A stretch of 17,500 bases of DNA from the NCBI RefSeq assembly GCF_000499385.1, contig NW_013654300.1:1-17500 (forward strand), read 5' to 3'. The number at the start of each line of letters is the position of its first letter. Within the stretch, counting starts at the first letter, position 1. The position numbers were made by a program, and so were the translations under genes. Below the pieces are notes generated by a model. That model had not been told where the DNA came from and ran no database searches. It saw only the letters and a program-made list of their open reading frames with translations. Source of the stretch: Eimeria necatrix (lineage: Eukaryota > Apicomplexa > Conoidasida > Eucoccidiorida > Eimeriidae). This document shows, piece by piece, positions 1 to 17,500 of the stretch.

Positions 1-90
1 GGGACGGCGGCCCGGGGGGCCCCCAGGGCCCAGCATGCAGGGGGGGCCCCGGGGGGCCCCCCGGGGGGCCCCCCGGGGGGCCCCCCTCTA
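1..90 (+). repeat. GGGGGGCCCCCC palindromic tract, coding Gly/Pro
   Basis: Alternating G and C runs of about 6 nt form a self-complementary tract that stays open in the gene frame and encodes a Gly/Pro/Ala-rich stretch just upstream of SEVLRLLLRSGEEPQQLL. A very similar tract lies in exon 12 of the neighbouring transporter gene (6165-6232). Such runs are prone to sequencing and assembly slippage. Confidence 0.7.
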
Positions 91-233
91 GACCCTGCAG
101 CTGCTTCGGAAGTGCTGCGGCTGCTGCTGCGCAGCGGCGAAGAGCCGCAGCAGCTGCTGCGGCTGTTTCAGCGGGGCCGGCGGCACGCAGCTTTTGCTGC
201 GCTGCAGCAGTGCTTCTCGAGGGAGGCGCAAGG

Positions 234-275
<42 letters not shown>

Positions 276-1750
276 AGCAGCAGACGGTGCAGCAGCAGCA
301 GCAGCAGCAGCAGAAGTGGATGTTGTGAAGGAAGTGAGCGCAGCAAGTGCCGACCTGGCGCTGGAAGCAGCGTGCAGCCGGGTGTCTGTACACTACGTGG
401 GGCTGGTGGCAGCAGCAGTGAAGGACTTGTTATTTATTTTTAAATTTATTTCCGTTTTAAAAGAAAAAGAAAAAGAAGAAAGTGAAGAAGCAAAAGACAA
501 GACGGAGGCTGCTGCGCTGCAGCGGGTGCGCGCTGCTGTCGATACAGCTGAAGCAGCAAACCCCACACTGCCTCCAGAAGCAACTCCAACTATTATTTCT
601 TTTATTTCTGCATTATTAGAAGCAGCTTTTTCTCCGCTTTCTGCCATGATTGCTTCCACAGTTCCTGCTGCTGCTGCTGTCGTCAGGGGCACTGCTGCTG
701 TTGTGGCGGCCTTCGAGGCCTCCTGGCAGCCGCTGCTGCCGCTGCAGCTGCAGCAGCAAGCAGCAGCAGCAGCAGCAGCAGCGCAGCAAAACATTCTGCT
801 CGAGGCCGCCGCCCTGGCCTTCAAGCGCGCCTACGCCAAGGTGGCGCAGGAGCTGCACGACTCCACTGCAGCAACGCTGCAGCAGCAGCAGCAGCGCCAG
901 CAGCAGCAGCAGCAGCAGCAGCAGGGAGAGGCCTCCCCCGCAGCTGCTGCGGACTTCTCCCCTGCAGAACTCGAGCTGCTGCTGCGGCAGCAGCACGCAG
1001 CAGCACAAGCTGTTGTGGTTGAGGGCTGCGTGGCTTTGACGGACGCGCAGCAGCTGCTGCAGGGGGCCAGCAGCAGCTGGCGGTCAGCTGCAGCAGCAGG
1101 CGCAGCAGCAGCAGCAGGCGCAGCAGCAGCAGCAGCAGAGGCTGCTGCGCTGGTGCAGCAGCACATCACGCCCTGGGTGTGGGGCCTCTTTGAACTTTTT
1201 GTCCGCCTCGTGGCCGCTATGACAAAAGATGTTCCTGCTGCTTTTAGTGGCTATTCTGAAGTTCTAGAAGATGTTCTCCGAGACTTTTCAGAAACTGAAA
1301 AGCAGCAAATTCTTTTAAATGAAAAAAATCCGCAGCAGCACTGGCTTCCTGCGCAGGTGCGCTGCTGCTGGGGTGTACGTACACCCCGCTGCTGCTGCGC
1401 GTGCACCCGGCTTGCTGCTGCTCTCGCGCCCCGCTGCAGCTTCCTTTCAGTTTATTTATTTATAATTTATTTATAAAATATATATTTACATTAAATTAAA
1501 TTATTATTTGTTATTTGGTGTTTGTTTTCAGGTGGAGGCGACGCTGCGGGCAGCCCTTGCTGCGGACTTGCATGCGCCTGAAACTTCAGGTGTACGTACA
1601 CCGCAGCCCCCGCTGGTCCCAGCGCTGCTTCTGGTGTATCTACACATCGGCCGCAGTCTGCAGCGAACTGGACTTTCGAAGTTGGAAGCAATTGGTTCTG
1701 AACTGTTCCCTTCTTTGAAGGCTGGCTGGCTGAGCAGCAGCAGACCAGCC

Positions 1751-1794
<44 letters not shown>

Positions 1795-2782
1795 GCCTGC
1801 TGCTGCTGCTGCTGCTGCTGCGCAGGAAAGGCCGCGGGTGCTGCCTGTGGCCCTGCGGCTGCGAGCAGCAACGCAAAGCCTCATGACAGCTTATGTGTTT
1901 ATCCGGGGGCAAGCAGCAGCAGAAGCAACAGTTTCGCTGCTTGCTGCGCAGCACTTGCTGCGCTGCAGTGGCAGCAGCAACAGCAGCAGCAACGGCAGCA
2001 GCAACAGCAGCAGCAATGGCAATGATAGTGGCAGCAACAGTGGCAATAGTGGCGCTGAAGACTGCAGCAAAAGCATGCAATTAGAAGCAGCAGCAAATGA
2101 AAAAGAAGCAAAGTGGGGGCCCCCCGAAAGGGCCTCCGGCTGCTTCCTGCCTCTGATGAAAGTGCTGCAGCACTGCAGCAGCGAACTGGCGCTGCTGCTG
2201 GAGGACGGTGCGCAGCGGCCAGCAGCAGCAGCAGCAGCAGGAGCCGCAGCAGCAGCAGCAGGCGCAGCAGCAGCAGGGGCGCAGGGGGCGGGGGGCGCTG
2301 CTGCTGCTGCTGCTGCTGCGCTGCTGCTGCAGCCGCAGCGGCGGCTGCAGCGGCCCCTGGGCCGGAGAAGGTCCCCCATAGAAAGGGAAATGGAAAGACT
2401 CTTTGCGAGGAAGCAGCGAGTGTTTGCTGCTGCAGCACAGAGCCGCAGCAAAGCTCTGATGGGAGTCTTTCGAATTGCTGCTCGTGCTGCTCTGGAATTC
2501 GTGCGCTGCTGCGTCTACAGCGGCCCCGGGGAGCTGCAGCAGCTGCAGCTGGACTGTGCTGCAGCAGCAGCAGCAGTTCGGGTGTACGTACACCCCGAGG
2601 ACGCTGCTGTCGTCGACGGCTTCTTCGACGAAATCGCGGCCTGCGCGGCGCTGCGGTGTACAGGCAGCTCCGCGGGGTGTACGTACACCTCGCCGCTGGC
2701 GCTGCTGCTGAGCGAAACGGAGCTCGAGGCCCTCTTGGCTCGAGACAAAAACGTTTATCTTTTTCCGGACTCGCAGCAGTAG
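1..2782 (+). CDS. VPS51: VPS51-like GARP/EARP tethering subunit, 3' part (5' end outside window)
   Basis: Two exons are visible: 1-1356, open from the first base, and 1532-2782, ending in TAG at 2780-2782; the junction is phase 0. The C-terminus carries the VPS51-family pattern: SPIEREMERLF, then ALEFVRCCVYSGPGELQQLQ followed by LDC, then FFDEIAACAALRC. VPS51 is known to scaffold the GARP and EARP complexes, which tether endosome-derived vesicles at the trans-Golgi network and recycling endosomes. The visible part has 451 + 417 codons (including the stop), inflated by poly-Ala at about 232-312, 755-783, 1090-1137 and 1756-1821, poly-Gln at about 878-923, and a Ser/Asn run at about 1971-2040. 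Three copies of the GGTGTACGTACACC palindrome are coding (1589, 2581, 2676). The N-terminal Vps51 domain is not in the window. Family assignment rests on my reading of the C-terminal pattern; the middle of the protein is too repeat-rich to align by eye, and small extra introns there cannot be excluded. Confidence 0.75.
1357..1531 (+). other. Intron of the VPS51-like gene
   Basis: The donor is CAG|GTGCGC at 1357 and the acceptor is TTTTCAG ending at 1531, with an AT-rich second half. Both flanking exons are in phase 0. An 18-bp perfect palindrome with the TGTACGTACA core sits at 1370-1387, only 13 nt inside the donor. Confidence 0.8.
1370..1387. repeat. TGTACGTACA palindrome copy, intronic (VPS51-like gene)
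   Basis: Perfect 18-bp inverted repeat, GGGG-TGTACGTACA-CCCC, close to the 5' splice site of the intron. Confidence 0.95.
1589..1602. repeat. Palindrome copy in coding sequence, GVRTP frame
   Basis: Exact GGTGTACGTACACC within exon 2 of the VPS51-like gene, translated as GVRTP between LHAPETS and QPPLVPALLL. The reading frame is kept on both sides. Confidence 0.9.
2581..2594. repeat. Palindrome copy in coding sequence, VYVHP frame
   Basis: Exact 14-mer in the conserved C-terminal region of the VPS51-like gene, translated as VYVHP between the LDC motif and FFDE. Little extra length is evident relative to the family, so the palindrome seems to overlap family positions here. Confidence 0.9.
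2676..2689. repeat. Palindrome copy in coding sequence, CTYT frame
   Basis: Exact 14-mer translated as GCTYT directly after the conserved AALRC of the VPS51-like protein and before PLALLLSETELEALL. A partial copy (GGTGTACAGG) lies about 20 nt upstream, at 2655-2664. Confidence 0.9.
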
Positions 2783-2883
2783 TTTTGTTTTCTATTTTTC
2801 AAATTAGTTCCAATTTGCTGCTTCTGGAGCCTCAAAATGGCAGAGAACAGCTCAAGTCCAGCCTGGCCCCCGAGCCGCAGCGC

Positions 2884-2958
2884 CTGCGGTGTACGTACAC
2901 CGCAGCGCCTGCGGTGTACGTACACCGCAGCGCCTGCGGTGTACGTACACCGCAGCGC
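2884..2958. repeat. 3 x 25 bp tandem array of the TGTACGTACA palindrome
   Basis: Three consecutive exact copies of GGTGTACGTACACC start at 2888, 2913 and 2938, each separated by CGCAGCGCCTGC-type spacer, giving an exact 25-bp period. The array begins about 100 bp after the stop of the VPS51-like gene. Confidence 0.95.
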
Positions 2959-3289
2959 CGCTGCGCAGGCTCGCAGGGGAAAGGATATTATTTTGCGAGA
3001 AAGTTCTTTTAAAATGTCTTTTCGCAATTTAAAATGTTTGTTTTAACATTTAAAAGCAATTAAAGAAGTGTTTTCGCGCTGCATGCGTCGGCAGCTTCCG
3101 AAAAACGGGGCTGCTGCTGCAGCAGCTCGAAACGAATTTGAACTTCAAGTTGATTTCGTTTTCAAGTTTTTGCAAAGTTGAACAACTTTTGAAACCCCTC
3201 AAGCAGCAAAAGACTCGCACACAACTCTTCGGAATTTCGAGGATTTAGAGCTGCTTTTGAGGGCTTCAAATTTTCAATTTTTCTTCTTC

Positions 3290-3357
<68 letters not shown>
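3290..3357. repeat. CTG microsatellite (intergenic)
   Basis: About 20 CTG units with one TTG interruption, preceded by TTC repeats. It produces a poly-Ala open frame on the minus strand that I consider non-coding. Confidence 0.9.
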
Positions 3358-3503
3358 TTCGCCACAATTCAGTTTTCCCTCAGCTAGAGGGCAAAGCTCA
3401 ACAGAATATTCAAAACTATTCTCAAAGTAACTCCGAGAACAAATTGCCACTACTTGTCCACAATTATAAATCCATTAAAAGGTATTTATCTGTAAACATA
3501 AAT

Positions 3504-3556
3504 ATATTAAATATATATATATATTTAATATATATATATATATATATATGTATTAA

Positions 3557-3588
<32 letters not shown>

Positions 3589-3625
3589 TTAATATATATA
3601 TATATATTTATTTATTTAGATAAAT
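3504..3625. repeat. AT-dinucleotide / TATTTA microsatellite
   Basis: Long runs of alternating TA broken by TTTAATA and TTTATTTA. This is the most AT-rich block of the window and contrasts with the GC-rich CAG and palindrome repeats. Confidence 0.9.
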
Positions 3626-3753
3626 ATCTATGTATACATATTTATATATATGTATATCTATTATTCCAGTGTGATTTCGCACTTGAAACAAAAAGTTGAA
3701 AATGTTTTTCTAAATATATTCAGAAAGTTGGAAATCTGCGCAACTGAGCAGAA

Positions 3754-3846
3754 AATAAATAAATAAATAAAATTGAATAAATAAATAAAATTAAATAAAT
3801 AAATAAAATAAAATAAAATAAATAAAATAAAATAAATAAAATAAAC
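3754..3846. repeat. AATAAATA / AATAAAATAA microsatellite
   Basis: Repeated AATAAATAAATAAA blocks separated by TTGAAT or TTAAAT, running into an AATAAAATAA array. Many AATAAA hexamers lie on the plus strand, but no single one can be assigned as a poly(A) signal. Confidence 0.85.
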
Positions 3847-4033
3847 AAATAAAAGGGAATAGAACAAATAAAGCGAACTAAAGGCTGCAATTCACTGCAC
3901 CTGGTGCAGCGAAACTCGAAAGTCGAAAACTCGAAAAGTGCGAAATCTTCGCGCAGAAAAGGTCTTTTTGGCTCATTTTAAAGCGCGCAGAAGGACAGAA
4001 TGGAAAAGAAGAAGCTGGGGGCTTCAAAAAGAG

Positions 4034-14125
<10,092 letters not shown>

Positions 14126-14856
14126 GGCGCCGCGGGTTGCTGCTAACAGACAACAAAGACCATTCTTCAAATTTAAAACTAACAGACAAAGAAAATCCTT
14201 TTTTTAATTTATAAAAGTGAAGAAGCGAAGGGGCGGCGGTTGGGCGTGGCGGGTGGCTGTCTGGGGTGTATGGACAGCTCGGCGAGCAGAAGTCTCGCAG
14301 CAAGTCCGGCGGCGACGATTCAGATCAAATGAATGAATCAAATTAATTAAAAACGACAACAGAGTTAATTTAAAAGCAAATAAATGCAAATAATATTCAA
14401 TTAAATGCAATCGAGGCCTTGACTTCGCGGAGAAACGGCGAGTCGAGCACAAGACATTCTTAACCGCCGATCGCCGCTGCTGTCCGTACAGCCCGCTGAC
14501 GGGTCTACCGCCTCAAAAGAAGAATAAAAAGAATTAATTTTAACTTTATTTCATTTATTTTTATTTTATTTTCGTTTTATTTCACTTTTGACCCGAAAAT
14601 TCCGCCAATTTAGACCTGTCTGGCCCCTCGGCCGCGGGCGCAGCCGACTGCGCGTGACCACTCAGGGCCTCTGCTGCTGCCTCTGCAGACCACTGGTCAA
14701 TTAAATTGCAAAATGTTCATTTATTTAGCAAATATAATTTAATTTTTATTTAATTTCTCTTCAAAAATTCATTTTTTTCGCAAAATGGCCATTCGAGCTG
14801 CGCCGACGCACCCCTGGGCTCAACCCGCTGTCGGCCGTCCCCTGCGGGGCAAGATA
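14126..14856. other. 5' flank of the ABCC gene
   Basis: AT-rich stretches alternate with short GC-rich islands. Two degenerate palindromes occur (GGTGTATGGACAGC at 14265-14278, GCTGTCCGTACAGC near 14478-14491). The promoter of the leftward gene must lie here, but I recognise no defined element. A 31-codon open frame at 14785-14880 runs into the telomere-like array and is not supported. Confidence 0.6.
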
Positions 14857-15081
14857 ATAACCCTAAACCCTAAACCCTAAACCCTAAACCCTAAACCCTA
14901 AACTCTAATTGTTGAATTTAAGGATAACAAGTTCTACTTAACTTCATAAACAGCAAATACAGCAAACCCTAAACCCCAAATCCTAAACCCTAGATCTCAC
15001 ATTTTTCTGCTACCCCCCGACCATATCCTCTTATTTCCTGGCCCCTAAACCCTAAACCCTAAACCCTAAACCCTAAACCCT
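14857..15081. repeat. Interstitial telomere-like AAACCCT arrays
   Basis: Three blocks: 14857-14908 (about seven units), 14963-14993 (degenerate) and 15042-15081 (about five and a half units), all in the same orientation and separated by unique AT-rich sequence. AAACCCT is the apicomplexan/plant-type telomere unit; the flanks continue on both sides, so this is not a chromosome end. Confidence 0.93.
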
Positions 15082-15236
15082 TGCAGCAGCACTTTCCCCT
15101 TTAGACTCTTGCGTTCCATTTTGCTACGGAGGTCTTAAAGACTTTTTATTTTTTCAAAAGAGAAAAACAAAGAAGAAACTCCTTTTCATTTTGTCGAAAG
15201 ATAACTCAAAACTTAAGACCAAACAGCCAATTATGT
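15082..15236. other. AT-rich spacer
   Basis: I see nothing recognisable between the telomere-like block and the GCTA array. Confidence 0.5.
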
Positions 15237-15327
15237 GGCTAGCTAGCTAGCTAGCTAGCTGGCTAGCTAGTTAGCTAGCTAGCTGCCTGGCTAGCTAGTT
15301 AGCTAGCTAGCTAGCTAGTTAGTTAGC
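15237..15327. repeat. GCTA tetranucleotide array
   Basis: About 22 units of GCTA (self-complementary as TAGC/GCTA) with interruptions GGCTAG, TTAGC and GCCTGG. Each dimer is an AGCTAGCT palindrome. Confidence 0.95.
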
Positions 15328-15339
15328 GGGGCAGTAGTG

Positions 15340-15611
15340 GCCGCTGACCGCTGCAGCAGCAGTTGCAGCAGCTGCAGTTGCTGCTGCTGCTGCTGCCTCT
15401 GGTGCGGGAGCTCATCCGCACTGCAGCAGCTGCTGCAGCTGCTCTTAGCTGCTGCCTTTTGCTGCTGCTGCAGCAAAAGGCAGCAGCAGAATGCAGCAGC
15501 AAAACGCAGCGCGGCGCAGCACTGTATGAGCAGCAGCTGCAGCAGCTGCAGCAGCTGCAGCAGCTGCAGCAGCTTTCTGGCCTTCAGAGCTTTTGCTGCT
15601 GCATCTAGAAA
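15340..15611. repeat. Mixed CAG/CTG cluster
   Basis: Short CAG, CTG and CAGCTG runs on both sides of the hairpin, ending in a (CAGCTG)n-like run at 15533-15574. Open on both strands purely by composition; no family match. Confidence 0.75.
15448..15487. repeat. 17-bp perfect hairpin in CAG/CTG cluster
   Basis: GCTGCTGCCTTTTGCTG (15448-15464) and its exact complement (15471-15487) flank a 6-nt loop. Confidence 0.9.
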
Positions 15612-15691
15612 GCAGCAAAATGGCATTTTTAATTATTAAATATTTAAATTATTATTCAAATGATTAATAATTAAAAATGCTATTTTGCTGC
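15612..15691. repeat. 27-bp inverted repeat, 26-nt loop
   Basis: Left arm 15612-15638 starts GCAGCAAAATGGCATTTTT; right arm 15665-15691 is its complement with one mismatch. AT-rich loop. Resembles a small foldback element; no target duplication is evident. Confidence 0.92.
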
Positions 15692-17027
15692 TAAAACATT
15701 TAAATAATTATTTAACTGTTTATTAATTTTGCAATTCTTTTGCATGCAGCAAAAGGCTGGCGCAGCCGCAGCGAATTTGGCTTTTCTTTCTGCCATTTTT
15801 AATTTTAAAAAAACATTTTAATTAAATAAAAATTAAATAATTAAAAGACAGAAAGCAGCAGCAAAAAGCAGCGCAGCAGCAGGGCCTAGCAGCAGCAAAC
15901 GGCGCAGTTGCGCTGCAGCAGCAGCTGCTGCTGCCACAGCAGCAGCAGCCACAGCAGCAGCCGCAGCAGCAGCAGGAAGCGCGAATCGAATTAAAATCAT
16001 TTTTTAAAATTTAATTTACTTTAAATTAAAGTAAAAGCAATTAAATTACTTCAAATTATTAATATTTGCAATTGCATGCATGCAATCCAATTAAAAGCAA
16101 TTAAATTCCTTTAAATTGCTAATTTTCCTAATTTCATGCTGCAGCTGCTGCTGCCACTGAGGGCGCAGCTGCTCCTTGGGCACTAAGCCGCTGCTGCTGC
16201 TGCTGCTGCTGCTGCCGAAGAAAAGGCTTGCAGCAGCAGCAGCAGCTGCTGCTGCTGCTGTTGCAGCTGCTGCAGCCGCAGGAAAGACCCTCAGCAGCTG
16301 CTGCTGCTGCTGTCCCGGAAAAGACCTGCAGCAGCAGCTGCTGCTGCTCGCGTTGAGCTTTAAAGACTCACATTTTGATCTGCTGCTGCAGCCTCGTGCT
16401 GCTGCAGCTGCAGCTTTATGGGACCTCTTTTGAAGATGAAAGTGAAAAGCAAATTTGCAGCAGCTTAAAAGACACAAAAGGAGTTTTAAAAGAGTAGTGC
16501 AAACCCTAAAAAGAGGTTTGCAGAAACCCTAGAGAGAATGAAAAATGAACTAAAGAGGGGGGTGTGCTGCTGCTGCGGGTGGAAGTGGAGCAGGCAGCAA
16601 GTTAGTGAGTTTATCATTATTGAAAATGAATAATTATTTAATTAAATAAATCAAAAGAATAAAACGGAGGACTTATTTGCACTAGACAAGAGGCTGCTGC
16701 TGCCGAAGAAGCCGCGCAGCAGCAGCAAGTGACACAGCAGCGCAGAAGCCGCGCGGGAAACCGCGAGGAAAGCGGCAATTAAAAGCCGTTTTCGGGGATT
16801 TCGGCATTAAAATGGAGCTTTTTTTGTGGAAATAAATAAAGAAATGAACAAAAAAAAGGCATTTGTCCACTGGATCCGCGGAACTCGGGGTTTGTGCAGG
16901 TTCGCCAGCCCCTGCGGCTGGCGCCGACTGCATGCTGCAGCGGCGCCGGATTCCCCGGTGTTGCGCTTTTTGCTTTTCTTTTGTTGAATTAAAACTCAAT
17001 TTATTAATTCAATTATTAATTAATTAA
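15692..17027. other. Repeat-rich intergenic region without a supported gene
   Basis: AT-rich blocks alternate with CAG/CTG clusters (15855-15976, 16138-16400). A 21-bp near palindrome with arms TTTACTTTAA/TTAAAGTAAA lies at 16016-16036 and a GCAATTGCATGCATGC motif near 16067-16083. Open frames here are low in complexity. A minus-strand segment ending in a GTGAGT-like donor near 16371 (AAAADQN|GTGAGT) could be an exon but has no family support. Confidence 0.5.
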
Positions 17028-17045
17028 TTGCTGCGAACGGCTGAG

Positions 17046-17487
17046 TTCGTTTTCGAAGCATTTGCTGCGCTCGCTGCAGACCCGCAGCAAGTGAGTCCGC
17101 GCTCAGCGCGCCACCCAGCAGCCCCCGTTCTTCTCCGATTTTTTGTCTTTTTGCATTTTAAAAACTCCAAATGCATTTTAATTTCATTTTTCTGCTTCCT
17201 AGAAAGCTGAAAAAGCCTCAAATCGGCTGCTAGGGCTCGCGCTGGGCCCCGCTCTAGCCGCTGCGCCGCTGCTGCTGCTGCGCTTGCCTGCCTCTTTCCC
17301 CTTATTTTCCTCTTGTTGCACTCCACTGCCTCTAAGAAGGCCAGAATGCCTGCGGCGCTGCAGCAGCAGCAGCAGCAGCAGCTGCTGCTGCTGCGTTGCT
17401 GCTGCGGCGCCGTGTCTGCTGCTGCACTGCCAGCAACAGCGATGCATTTCTTTTTCGCACCTCTTTACTCTTCTCTTTGCACTTTAA
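17046..17487 (+). CDS. Weak candidate exon pair of an unidentified gene
   Basis: A possible exon (17046-17090, reading FVFEAFAALAADPQQ) ends at a good GTGAGT donor (17091). The sequence TTTTTCTGCTTCCTAG then forms a good acceptor at 17202, after which the same phase continues open to a stop at 17487 (KAEKASNRLLGLALGPALAA, then LLLLRLPASFPLF and a Ser/Cys-rich repeat part). Agreement of phase is the only support; the upstream acceptor (GGCTGAG) is poor, no ATG is found and no family is recognised. I do not recognise this gene. Confidence 0.2.
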
Positions 17488-17500
17488 TCTTCTGGCATTT

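Larger units (their letters stand above)
2783..4033. other. Tail-to-tail intergenic spacer
   Basis: This is the region between the stop codons of two convergent genes. It holds the presumed 3' UTRs, a tandem palindrome array (2884-2958), a CTG tract (3290-3357), AT microsatellites (about 3504-3625) and AATAAA-type repeats (about 3754-3846). I see no coding potential beyond open frames made by repeats, and no clear single poly(A) signal can be picked. Confidence 0.7.

Noticed and set aside
1636..1650. GGTGTATCTACACAT as another degenerate palindrome (VPS51-like exon 2)
   Set aside because: Only weakly palindromic, and the encoded LLLVYLHIGRSLQR reads like ordinary helical protein sequence.
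3162..3365. Minus-strand open frame with poly-Ala
   Set aside because: Made by a CTG microsatellite in the intergenic spacer; no splice or family support.
14162..14170. Upstream TTG start for the ABCC gene
   Set aside because: Non-ATG; the in-frame ATG at 14125 has a strong GCCATGG context and no conserved sequence lies upstream.
14785..14880. Small ORF of 31 codons (MAIRAAPTHPWAQPAVGRPL...)
   Set aside because: It ends inside the telomere-like repeat, has no family match and could arise by chance.
14857..15081. True chromosome end
   Set aside because: Unique sequence continues for kilobases on both sides and the blocks are interrupted.

Overview
The window looks like nuclear DNA of a coccidian apicomplexan, most likely an Eimeria species. 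Three things point there: CAG/CTG tracts encoding poly-Ala, poly-Gln and poly-Ser inside otherwise ordinary genes, interstitial AAACCCT telomere-like arrays, and short GT..AG introns in genes of conserved eukaryotic families. Genus is inferred from these habits; no species marker is present.

Layout. Positions 1-2782 (+) hold the 3' part of a gene whose C-terminus resembles VPS51, a subunit of the GARP/EARP tethering complexes. It runs off the left edge and has one clear intron (1357-1531). Positions 2783-4033 are a tail-to-tail intergenic spacer with a 3 x 25 bp palindrome array, a CTG tract, AT microsatellites and AATAAA-like repeats. Positions 14125 down to 4034 (-) hold a complete ABCC/MRP-type full ABC transporter. 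I rebuilt it as 14 exons, with every intron phase consistent and a predicted 1767 residues, in the order TMD1-NBD1-TMD2-NBD2. Positions 14126-17500 are mostly repeat-rich 5' flank: telomere-like arrays, a GCTA array, foldback repeats and CAG/CTG patches, with one weak candidate exon pair near the right edge.

The most interesting signal is the perfect palindrome GGTGTACGTACACC. It occurs 16 times exactly and about a dozen times in degenerate form. Copies lie inside coding exons of both genes (read in all three frames as GVRTP, CTYT or VYVHP), inside introns with a bias towards 5' splice sites, and between the genes. The 14-mer has no stop codon in any of six frames. It behaves like a dispersed mini-element tolerated within proteins, similar in style to the palindromic elements known inside Rickettsia genes. 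A second striking structure is a roughly 650 bp ATGCATGC-based satellite filling the intron that splits the Walker A motif of NBD2. I know of no functional link between the two genes; they share repeat families and a convergent arrangement.
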